From an uncultured Collinsella sp. (GTDB taxonomy: Bacteria > Actinomycetota > Coriobacteriia > Coriobacteriales > Coriobacteriaceae), in NCBI GenBank assembly GCA_900548815.1, contig URLR01000061.1, positions 1 through 10,882 of the forward strand: a DNA stretch of 10,882 nt, given 5' to 3'. The translations under genes and the position numbers were made by a program. Below, in pieces: positions 1 to 5,690 of this stretch; position 1 is the stretch's first letter; each line of letters opens with the position of its first letter. Below the pieces are notes generated by a model. The model worked only from the letters and a program-made list of their open reading frames with translations. It was not told where the DNA came from and ran no database searches.

Positions 1-39
1 GCCTTATCGTCGGCAGCGTCAGATGTGTATAAGAGACAG
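1..39. other. Illumina Nextera transposase adapter at contig end (not genomic)
   Basis: Positions 7-39 match base for base the 33-nt Nextera read-1 adapter: the 14-nt TCGTCGGCAGCGTC followed by the 19-nt transposon mosaic end AGATGTGTATAAGAGACAG. Positions 1-6 lie where an index sequence would sit. This is library-construction sequence left untrimmed, so true genomic sequence begins at about position 40 and reading frames running to the left edge are artificially ended. Confidence 0.97.
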
Positions 40-413
40 CCGGTGGCATGCGTGTCGAAGTAGCCGAGCGGCAACTTAAGCAGGTGCTCGCTCGTAGCCT
101 TACGGATATTGGACGCGCAGCGAAACGCGGACAGATGCGTGCACATGAGCCCCACGAAATAAGTTACGATGCTTGCCAGCGCAAACCCCACGGCCCACCA
201 GCCATACATCGCGATGTCGCAGGCTTCGCTCCAGTTAGGTGCCACGGCGATCAGGTCGCGAGCGACAAGCCAAATGCACACGTACGGGCCAAAGCTCAGC
301 AGCTGCGAGAGCGCCGAGAGCGCCATGCCCAAATACGTTAGGAATTTACGGTCACCGGCATACGCGAGCAACTCGCCGATGCCTCCACCTTCCCTTTTTG
401 ATCCCTTTGCCAT
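40..413 (-). CDS. ABC transporter, fused permease/ATP-binding exporter type, N-terminal fragment
   Basis: Reading leftwards from the ATG at 413, 124 codons are genomic before the frame enters the adapter. The fragment begins MAKGSKREGG. It has a hydrophobic segment at about residues 24-50 and a second at about 69-93. It then has a basic amphipathic stretch ending LLKLPLGYFDTHAT, the pattern that follows TM2 in type I ABC exporters (R...LL.LPL.YFD...TG). The ATP-binding half is missing because the contig stops. The start is supported by AGAAAGGA about 6 nt upstream. The gene is divergent from an AraC-family regulator, an arrangement also known for paired exporter-fold transporters of siderophores such as YbtP/YbtQ with YbtA. 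That parallel is only contextual and the substrate cannot be told from this fragment. Family assignment is fairly secure; function is not. Confidence 0.82.
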
Positions 414-432
414 GAGATTCCTTTCTAACGGC

Positions 433-461
433 TTGAGAGTTAACCGTAATGAACTTATCAT
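433..461 (+). promoter_or_regulatory. Probable promoter of the AraC-family regulator
   Basis: TTGAGA at 433-438 and TATCAT at 456-461 are separated by exactly 17 bp, a good sigma-70-type match, about 65 bp upstream of the TTG start at 528. The predicted start of transcription is near 468. No comparably good promoter was found for the divergent ABC gene. Confidence 0.5.
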
Positions 462-499
462 TGATGTGTTAGCCATGGCTCACAATCAAGCCAGGCGTG

Positions 500-534
500 G
501 ACGTTTCTGCAAAGGAAAGGGACGCTTTTGCAAA
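500..534 (+). promoter_or_regulatory. 21-bp-period direct repeat, candidate AraC-type operator
   Basis: GACGTTTCTGCAAA (500-513) recurs as GACGCTTTTGCAAA (521-534), 12 of 14 bases identical, with a start-to-start distance of 21 bp (two helical turns). AraC-family proteins usually bind two direct half-sites spaced about 21 bp, one helix-turn-helix per major groove. The second copy covers the TTG start of the regulator, which would suit autorepression. The pair lies about 90-120 bp upstream of the divergent ABC gene's start, which would suit activation of it. Confidence 0.55.
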
Positions 535-1532
535 TACGGCGGGCAGCGACCGACATAACCGAGCTCTACGCACCACAGTTTGAGCAGTTTGGCCTGGAGC
601 TTTCCGGCAAGGGCGCTGTCTTTACCGGCGAGGTGGCAAACGATCGGGCGCACGGACGCGCATGGATCATGCCCCTCTCCCCTGCCTGCATCGTCATGGA
701 GCATTTCATCACCCCGACGCACGATATGTACCTGGCCGAATACACACCCGAGCCATATGCCTGCGTGAGCGAGGTCAGCGCGCCCACACTTACATGCATG
801 CCCGAGGCTGGCATAACGCCCGCGAACCTCAAACCATTGCATGGACCGTGGCCAAACAATGCCGTTTGCAGCTTTATCCAAGATAACTGTGGCGAGGAAT
901 TAAGCCCGCTGTTTGCGGGGGAGCTCTATCACTCGCGCTCGGTGCTCTTTTTGCCTGGATATTTTGACGAACTGGAGCACCGCTATCCCACCGAGTTCGC
1001 GGGAATCTTTGAGGCGTTTGCCGAGCCATGGCACGAGGAAGCGACGTCTGCCATCTGTCACACGCTGCGCCGGATTAACGAGGACCGCGCTCACACCGTA
1101 GGCGGACACGTCTATATGCAGGGCATCGTGGAGACCATGGTCGCGGAGCTCGCCTGTTCGCGCGCGGCCCACAAGCAGGCGCGGCAGGCGGCAGACACAC
1201 GCGTCAGCATAACCATTGCCGAAGAAGCAACGGCAATGATTGAGCGCGCGCTCGACAAAGGCAGACGTGTGGGTATCAACGAGGTGGCCGAGAGGCTCTA
1301 CACAAGCCGCTCCAAACTATGCGCCACCTTTAAGGCCCAAACTGGCGAGTCCCTGGGCACCTACATTCGCAGACGCCGTATGGAGCGAGCAAAGGACCTT
1401 TTGGCCGATAGCGCGCTCACAATAGCGCAGGTGGCAGAGCGTCTAGGCTACCCTCAACAGGCCGCCTTCGCCCAAGCCTTCAAGCAACACACCGGCACCA
1501 CCCCCACCACCTGGCGCTCCCAACATATATAA
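528..1532 (+). CDS. AraC-family transcriptional regulator
   Basis: This is a 334-residue DNA-binding regulator. The C-terminal ~105 residues form the AraC/XylS double helix-turn-helix domain: the first HTH at about 250-271 (INEVAERLYTSRSKLCATFK), a linker YIRRRRMERAKDLLADS, and the second HTH at about 298-320 (TIAQVAERLGYPQQAAFAQAFK) followed by the usual TGTTPTTWR end. The N-terminal ~220 residues are a presumed effector or dimerisation region with no motif I can name. The start is TTG at 528, chosen because AAAGGAAAGGG ends 6 nt upstream and the next in-frame ATG would remove about 47 residues. It is divergent from an ABC exporter gene, its likely target, and a 21-bp-period direct repeat overlaps its translation start, suggesting autoregulation. 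The signal sensed is unknown. Confidence 0.93.
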   Translation: MQIRRAATDITELYAPQFEQFGLELSGKGAVFTGEVANDRAHGRAWIMPLSPACIVMEHFITPTHDMYLAEYTPEPYACVSEVSAPTLTCMPEAGITPANLKPLHGPWPNNAVCSFIQDNCGEELSPLFAGELYHSRSVLFLPGYFDELEHRYPTEFAGIFEAFAEPWHEEATSAICHTLRRINEDRAHTVGGHVYMQGIVETMVAELACSRAAHKQARQAADTRVSITIAEEATAMIERALDKGRRVGINEVAERLYTSRSKLCATFKAQTGESLGTYIRRRRMERAKDLLADSALTIAQVAERLGYPQQAAFAQAFKQHTGTTPTTWRSQHI

Positions 1533-1533
1533 A

Positions 1534-1562
1534 GAATGAGGGCGCCAACGGCGCCCTCATTC
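1534..1562. terminator. Hairpin 1: 13-bp stem after the AraC gene
   Basis: GAATGAGGGCGCC (1534-1546) pairs perfectly with 1550-1562 across a 3-nt AAC loop, starting 2 nt after the AraC stop codon. In the plus direction it lacks a T tract. In the minus direction it is followed by TTTATATAT. It may therefore act for both converging transcripts: AraC from the left and gatCAB read-through from the right. Confidence 0.65.
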
Positions 1563-1661
1563 ACCAAATTCCATTCAGCCCCACCTGACCCGAACGGCCG
1601 AGTCGTCACGGAACCGAGGGACCGGGCGCAGGGCCTTGCCTCTCAATGAGTTCCTCTAAAA

Positions 1662-1688
1662 AATGGGCGCGCCCACAGCGCGCCCATT
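1662..1688 (-). terminator. Hairpin 2 with T tract, intrinsic terminator for gatCAB direction
   Basis: The 11-bp stem AATGGGCGCGC (1662-1672) pairs perfectly with 1678-1688 around the loop CCACA. On the minus strand the stem is followed directly by a run of T (A1658-A1661 on plus, extending into the stem base), the classic Rho-independent layout. It is the best of the three hairpins downstream of gatB. Confidence 0.75.
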
Positions 1689-1734
1689 CACTCTATTCCA
1701 TTCAGCCCACCTGACCCGAACGGCCGAATCGTCT

Positions 1735-1877
1735 GGCCGGGGAAGCCCCGAGTCGCCGGGGTGTTTGCTCCAAATGAGTTCCGCATGCAAAGAAGGCCAC
1801 TAAATGTGGCCTTCGTCTTGCATAGGACTGTTTGAAATTTGGAGGAAATACCCCGGCGACTCGGGGCTTCCCCGGCC
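1735..1877. repeat. 143-bp inverted repeat with 41-bp arms
   Basis: Arms 1735-1761 and 1851-1877 are perfectly complementary over 27 bp. Pairing continues inward to 1775/1837, so 41-bp arms show 39 Watson-Crick pairs, one G-T and one G-G. The interior adds ATGCAA/TTGCAT (1785-1790 with 1818-1823) and a 9-bp terminal hairpin (1792-1814), so almost the whole segment can fold into one rod. It begins 7 nt after the gatB stop codon. No clear target-site duplication flanks it. Confidence 0.85.
1792..1814 (-). terminator. Hairpin 3 at the apex of the long inverted repeat
   Basis: GAAGGCCAC (1792-1800) pairs perfectly with 1806-1814 around TAAAT. On the minus strand it is followed by TTTGCAT, a weak U tract. 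It is the first terminator-like hairpin met by transcripts leaving gatB. Confidence 0.5.
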
Positions 1878-1883
1878 TCGCAG

Positions 1884-3560
1884 CTACGAGAGCGACGTTC
1901 TCAGCAACTCGTTGAAGAGCTTCGGGTTGCCCTTGCCGCGGCTCGCCTTCATGCACTGGCCCACCAAAAAGCCGATGACCTTCTGGTTGCCGTCACGATA
2001 CTGCTGTGCCTGATCGGCGCAGTTTGCCAGCACCTCGTCCACGATCGGCTGCAGCGCGCCGGCATCGCTCACCTGACGCATACCGCGCTCGTCGACGATC
2101 TTGTTGGGGTCGTCACCGGTCTGGGCCATGGCCTCAAAGACCTCGTGCGCCTGGTTGGAGCTGATGGCATCGGTCGCGAGCAGCTTGGCAAGCGCCGCAA
2201 CCTGAGCCGGCGCGATGCCGGACTCGGCCAGCGACACGCCCGCGCCCTTAAGGTAGGCGATCATCTCGTTCACCAGCAGGTTTGCGACCGTCTGGGCCTC
2301 CTTGCCAGCCATACCGGCAGCGGCAGCCTCAAAGAACTCGGCAAACTCGGGGTCGCCAGCGATTTGCTCGGCATCGGCCGCCTTAATGCCAAAGTCGGCC
2401 TCAAAACGGGCGCGCTTGGCATCGGGCAGCTCGGGAATCTCGCCACGGCAGCGGTCGATGAATTCGTCGTCCAGGTCAAACGGCGCCAGGTCGGGATCGG
2501 GGAACAGACGATAGTCGTCGGCCGTCTCCTTCACACGCATGACTACGGTGCGTTTGCGGCTGGGCTCCCAGTGACGGGTCTCCTGGTAGATAATGCCGCC
2601 CTCCTCGAGCACCTCGGCCTGACGGCAGATCTCGTAGGCAAGGCCATCGTGCAGGCTCTTAAACGAGTTGAGGTTCTTGAGCTCGGTCTTGGTGCCCAGC
2701 TTGGTCTCGCCGCGGCGGCGCAGCGACACGTTGCCGTCGCAGCGCATGGAACCCTTCTCCATGGAGCAGTCCGAAATGCCCAGCGTCACAAAGATGCGGC
2801 GGAGCTTCTCCATAAACAGGCGCGCCTCCTCGGGCGTGCGCAGGTCGGGCTCGGTGACAAGCTCAATCAGCGGCGTGCCGCAGCGGTTGTAGTCGACGAG
2901 CGACTCGGCCGCGGCGGTAATGCGGCCCTCGGCACCGCCCACGTGCACCATCTTGGCAGCGTCCTCCTCCATGTGGATGCGCAGGATGCGAATGGGCACC
3001 GTGTAGGAACCGTCCTCGCGGCGCTCGGGCATCTGCAGGTTGGAAGCATCGTAGCTGGCCAGGTGGCCGGCGCGCTGGTTGCCTTCGCGCATGGTCGACG
3101 TCATGGACGTGGACAGGCCCTCGGCGTTGGCCGAGGCGCTCGCCAGGCTCTGGGCCTCGGCCTCGCCAAACGCGCAGTCGGGGCGCTCGGCGGCACCGCG
3201 ACCGGTCACGTCCAGGTCCAGGTGACCGTACATGGCAAAGGCGACCGGACCCTGCGTGGTCTGGAAGTTCTTGGCCATATCGGGATAAAAGTAGTGCTTG
3301 CGGTAGAACATCGAGTGGCGCTGGATCTCGCAGTTGGTGGCGAGGCCGGCCTTGACGATGCTCTCGATGGCGCGCTTGTTGGGCACCGGCAGGGCGCCGG
3401 GCAGGCCCAGGCACACCGGGCACACGTTGGCGTTGGGCTCGTCATCGTGGCTGAGCCTGCAGTTGCAGAACATCTTGGTATCGAGTGCGGTGAGCTCGGT
3501 ATGGATCTCCAGGCCGATCACGGCCTCCCAATCCTGTAGGACCTCGGAAAGCTCCTTCAT
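1884..3560 (-). CDS. gatB: Asp-tRNA(Asn)/Glu-tRNA(Gln) amidotransferase subunit B
   Basis: GatB binds misacylated Glu-tRNA(Gln) or Asp-tRNA(Asn) and activates the side-chain carboxylate with ATP, so that ammonia from GatA can amidate it in the cytoplasm. The family is clear from VIGLEIHTEL (15-24), the Cys cluster C32, C34, C47, C50 (in CPVCLGLPG, a zinc-site variant), YFYPDMAKNFQ (90-100), HMEEDAAK (196-203), LVDYNRCGTPLIELVTEPD (221-239), GTKTELKNLNSF (289-300), and the C-terminal IGFLVGQCMKASRGKGNP of the tail domain. At 558 residues it is about 80 longer than usual (~475-480). Most of the excess is a roughly 68-residue Ala/Ser-rich insertion at about 120-187, just before HMEED. The ATG overlaps the gatA stop by one base (TAATG), giving translational coupling. 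It is the last gene of gatCAB. Confidence 0.98.
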   Translation of the reverse strand: MKELSEVLQDWEAVIGLEIHTELTALDTKMFCNCRLSHDDEPNANVCPVCLGLPGALPVPNKRAIESIVKAGLATNCEIQRHSMFYRKHYFYPDMAKNFQTTQGPVAFAMYGHLDLDVTGRGAAERPDCAFGEAEAQSLASASANAEGLSTSMTSTMREGNQRAGHLASYDASNLQMPERREDGSYTVPIRILRIHMEEDAAKMVHVGGAEGRITAAAESLVDYNRCGTPLIELVTEPDLRTPEEARLFMEKLRRIFVTLGISDCSMEKGSMRCDGNVSLRRRGETKLGTKTELKNLNSFKSLHDGLAYEICRQAEVLEEGGIIYQETRHWEPSRKRTVVMRVKETADDYRLFPDPDLAPFDLDDEFIDRCRGEIPELPDAKRARFEADFGIKAADAEQIAGDPEFAEFFEAAAAGMAGKEAQTVANLLVNEMIAYLKGAGVSLAESGIAPAQVAALAKLLATDAISSNQAHEVFEAMAQTGDDPNKIVDERGMRQVSDAGALQPIVDEVLANCADQAQQYRDGNQKVIGFLVGQCMKASRGKGNPKLFNELLRTSLS

Positions 3561-5074
3561 TACAGCTCGCCTCCCTTCCCGGCAAAATCGGGCGCGACGG
3601 AAAGCGCGGGCGCACCCGTGGCGGCATCGGCAAAGCCGCGCTCCAGGGCGCGGGCAAACGTGAGCAGCTGACGGTCCTTAAACGCCGGGCCCACCAGCTG
3701 GGCAGAAACGGGCAGCTGAGTATCCTCGCCCAGGCCCAGCGGCACCGAGATACCACCGTTGCCGCAAATGTTGAGCGAGATGGTGTACAGGTCCGAAAGG
3801 TACATCTGTGTGGGGTCGCTGATCTCGCCAAACTTAAAGGCCGTGCGCGGCGAGGCGGGCATGAGGATGGTGTCCACCTTGGCATACGCGGCGTCGTAGT
3901 CCTGCGTGATGAGTGTGCGGGCCTTTTGCGCAGCGTAGTAATACTTGTCGTACACGCCCGAGCTCAGCAGGTAGGCACCGAGCATCTGACGGCGCTTGGC
4001 CTCGGCGCCAAAGCCGTGGGCACGCGAAAGCGAGCTCTGGTCGGACAGGTTGGCACAGCCCTCCTCCTGATAGCCGTAGCGAATGCCGTCGAAGCGGGCC
4101 AGATTGGAGAACGCCTCGGCCGGGCCGATGACGTAGTATGCGGCGATGGCGGCGTCCAGGTGCGGCAGGTCGACCTCGACCAGCTCGGCACCCTGGTTCT
4201 GCAGCTCCTGGGCGGCGCGCTGAACAGCGGCCTTGACCTCGGGCGTCAGGCCCTCGGCCTCCATAAACGCAGGGATGATGCCTACGCGCTTGCCCTCGAT
4301 GCTGTCGTTGAGGTGCTCGGTAAAGTCGACGGCGCAGTCCTGGCTGGTGCAATCGTACGGATCGTGGCCCGCGCCGGTAAGCGCGTTCATGGCCAGCGCG
4401 ACATCCTCGACCGTGCGGCCAAAGGGGCCAACCTGGTCGAGCGACGAGCCAAAGGCAACCACGCCGTAACGGCTCACGGCGCCATACGTGGGCTTAAAGC
4501 CCACCACGCCGCACAGCGACGCCGGCTGGCGAATGGAGCCGCCGGTGTCCGAACCCAGCGAGAGCGCAACCTCGCCCGCGGCGACGGCGGCAGCGGAGCC
4601 GCCCGAAGAGCCGCCGGGCACGCGCTCGGTATCCCAGGGGTTGTTGGTGCGATGGAACGCCGAGCTCTCGGTAGAGCTGCCAAAGGCGAACTCGTCCATG
4701 TTGGCCTTGCCCATGGGCAGGCAGCCGGCATCGAGCATGCGCTGGACGCAGGTAGCGGTGTAGACGCTCTGGTAGTCCTCGAGCATGCGGGAAGCACAGG
4801 TGGCGCGCGTGCCCACGAGGTTCATGTTGTCCTTGATGGCCAGCGGCACGCCCGCGAGCGGGGGCAGCGGCTTGCCTGCGGCACGGTCAGCATCCACGCG
4901 AGCAGCGGCCTCGAGCGCAAGCTCGGGCGCTACCTGCAGGAATGCCTGGACCCCGCCCTCGCGCGCCTCGATGGCGGCAAGGGAGGCCTGGGCCACCTCG
5001 GTGGCGGTAAAGTCGCCGGCGGCAACGCCCGCGGCGATCTGGGCGGCGGTAAGGGAATCGAAGCTCTGCGCCAT
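3560..5074 (-). CDS. gatA: Asp-tRNA(Asn)/Glu-tRNA(Gln) amidotransferase subunit A
   Basis: GatA is the amidase-signature subunit that hydrolyses glutamine and channels ammonia to GatB. The protein has 504 residues, close to the normal length. It shows the full signature: LAIKDNMNL with catalytic Lys81, PGGSSGGSAAAVAAG with the cis-Ser at 156, and LGSDTGGSIRQPAS with nucleophile Ser180, followed by GVVGFKPTYGAVSRYG. The spacing of this Ser-cisSer-Lys set is that of known GatA proteins, so the enzyme should be active. Its ATG overlaps the gatC stop and its TAA overlaps the gatB ATG, each by one base. Together with gatB and gatC it implies that the host makes Gln-tRNA(Gln) and/or Asn-tRNA(Asn) by transamidation. 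Confidence 0.98.
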   Translation of the reverse strand: MAQSFDSLTAAQIAAGVAAGDFTATEVAQASLAAIEAREGGVQAFLQVAPELALEAAARVDADRAAGKPLPPLAGVPLAIKDNMNLVGTRATCASRMLEDYQSVYTATCVQRMLDAGCLPMGKANMDEFAFGSSTESSAFHRTNNPWDTERVPGGSSGGSAAAVAAGEVALSLGSDTGGSIRQPASLCGVVGFKPTYGAVSRYGVVAFGSSLDQVGPFGRTVEDVALAMNALTGAGHDPYDCTSQDCAVDFTEHLNDSIEGKRVGIIPAFMEAEGLTPEVKAAVQRAAQELQNQGAELVEVDLPHLDAAIAAYYVIGPAEAFSNLARFDGIRYGYQEEGCANLSDQSSLSRAHGFGAEAKRRQMLGAYLLSSGVYDKYYYAAQKARTLITQDYDAAYAKVDTILMPASPRTAFKFGEISDPTQMYLSDLYTISLNICGNGGISVPLGLGEDTQLPVSAQLVGPAFKDRQLLTFARALERGFADAATGAPALSVAPDFAGKGGEL

Positions 5075-5385
5075 TACTCGCTCTCCCCCTCTCCCAAAAT
5101 GGACGGCACGCGGAAGTAGCGGTCGCGCGCGCTGCCGGCGTTTTCGAGCGCGACGTCGAGCGACAGGTCGCGCTCGGGCTCGCGTAGGTCATCGCCCATC
5201 ACGTTGGACAGGCTTCCGATGGGATGGAACGTGGGTTCCACGTCGGGCAAGTCATATTGCAAGACGGGCTCGAGCATCTGGACGGCGTCGTTCATGTAGG
5301 ACGTCATCTGGGTGAGCTCGTCATCGGTCAGTGCGATCTTTGCGTACTCGGCGATGCCGCGCACGTCTTTCTCGCTGAGTGCCAT
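5074..5385 (-). CDS. gatC: Asp-tRNA(Asn)/Glu-tRNA(Gln) amidotransferase subunit C
   Basis: GatC is the small subunit that wraps around and stabilises the GatA-GatB interface. The 103-residue product has the family pattern LSEKDVRGIAEYAKIALTDDE at the N-terminus and ends with VPSILGEGESE, matching the usual VP.i... tail; length is normal (~95-105). I start it at the ATG at 5385 because GGAAGGGAG lies 5 nt upstream. An ATG at 5403 would add six residues (MRKGAP) but includes that ribosome-binding site in the coding region and lacks one of its own. It is the first gene of gatCAB, joined to gatA by a TAATG overlap. Confidence 0.95.
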   Translation of the reverse strand: MALSEKDVRGIAEYAKIALTDDELTQMTSYMNDAVQMLEPVLQYDLPDVEPTFHPIGSLSNVMGDDLREPERDLSLDVALENAGSARDRYFRVPSILGEGESE

Positions 5386-5420
5386 AGGCGCTCCCTTCCG
5401 CATAACAGTTAAACCGCTCT

Positions 5421-5426
5421 AGTATA
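5421..5426 (-). promoter_or_regulatory. Candidate -10 box of the gatCAB promoter
   Basis: On the minus strand TATACT (AGTATA at 5421-5426) lies 35 nt upstream of the gatC start. A -35 box at 17-bp spacing (TGCTCC) is poor, so this rests on the -10 match and its position only. Confidence 0.45.
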
Positions 5427-5483
5427 CAGGGCAACGCCGGCTTGGAGCAGGCGCTTTACCCAAATGCAGCGAAAACGTAACGA

Positions 5484-5513
5484 GGGCGGCGGGCTGGCAG
5501 GCGGCGGGCTGGC
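5484..5513. repeat. 15-bp tandem duplication
   Basis: GGGCGGCGGGCTGGC (5484-5498) is followed immediately by AGGCGGCGGGCTGGC (5499-5513), 14 of 15 bases identical. It is a simple GC-rich tandem repeat between gatC and the sortase gene with no evident function. Confidence 0.75.
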
Positions 5514-5521
5514 GGTTCTGC

Positions 5522-5571
5522 AGCGAAATCGCACCGTCCATAGCGAAAACCGTCTCGCCTACAACGAAAAC
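5522..5571 (+). repeat. AGCGAAAAC direct repeats at ~21-bp spacing
   Basis: AGCGAAATC (5522-5530), AGCGAAAAC (5542-5550) and AACGAAAAC (5563-5571) start 20 and 21 bp apart. A further AGCGAAAACG lies at 5468-5477. The near-helical spacing suggests same-face protein binding, but the repeats are 100-150 bp upstream of the gatC promoter candidate and could be chance in a low-complexity stretch. Confidence 0.4.
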
Positions 5572-5632
5572 CATCACAACATTCGACGTTTTTCGCCAAA
5601 ATCGAGATTTTCATCGAATGTTGTGATGGTTT
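5568..5632. repeat. 19-bp perfect inverted repeat, possible terminator of the sortase transcript
   Basis: AAACCATCACAACATTCGA (5568-5586) is the exact reverse complement of 5614-5632, separated by 27 bp that contain a nested 5-bp hairpin (AAAAT 5598-5602 with ATTTT 5607-5611). On the minus strand the stem runs into TTTTCGTTG, so it may terminate the sortase transcript, whose stop codon is about 60 nt upstream. Confidence 0.75.
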
Positions 5633-5641
5633 GGAAGCCCC

Positions 5642-5678
5642 AACCACCACAAAGGTGCCTGTCCCCATTGTGGTGGTT
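5642..5678. repeat. Second hairpin with related stem and GGGGACAGGCACC loop
   Basis: AACCACCACAA (5642-5652) pairs perfectly with 5668-5678. The 15-bp loop reads, on the minus strand, TGGGGACAGGCACCT. The stem echoes the start of the neighbouring 19-bp repeat (AACCATCACAA). It starts 12 nt after the sortase stop codon. From memory, GGGGACAGGCACC occurs as a dispersed repeat core in many bacterial genomes, so this may be a REP-like element. Confidence 0.65.
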
Positions 5679-5690
5679 CCGAACGATGTC

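Larger units (their letters stand above)
1534..1788. repeat. Tandem repeat, two copies of a ~127-bp unit each carrying a hairpin
   Basis: A 36-37 bp box beginning CCATTCAGCC and ending CGTC occurs at 1571-1607 and 1698-1733 with two differences (one C indel, one G/A change), offset 127 bp. A second box AATGAGTTCC occurs at 1645-1654 and 1773-1782, offset 128 bp. Each unit starts with a hairpin (1534-1562 and 1662-1688) whose stems differ in sequence yet stay perfectly paired. The 37-39 bp between the two boxes is not conserved. The two copies fill most of the intergenic region between the AraC gene and gatB. Confidence 0.8.

Noticed and set aside
1839..3539. Long plus-strand open frame of 566 codons opposite gatB, and a similar one (3926-5119) opposite gatA
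   Set aside because: These are antisense shadows caused by high GC in well-established gat genes; they show no protein family features.
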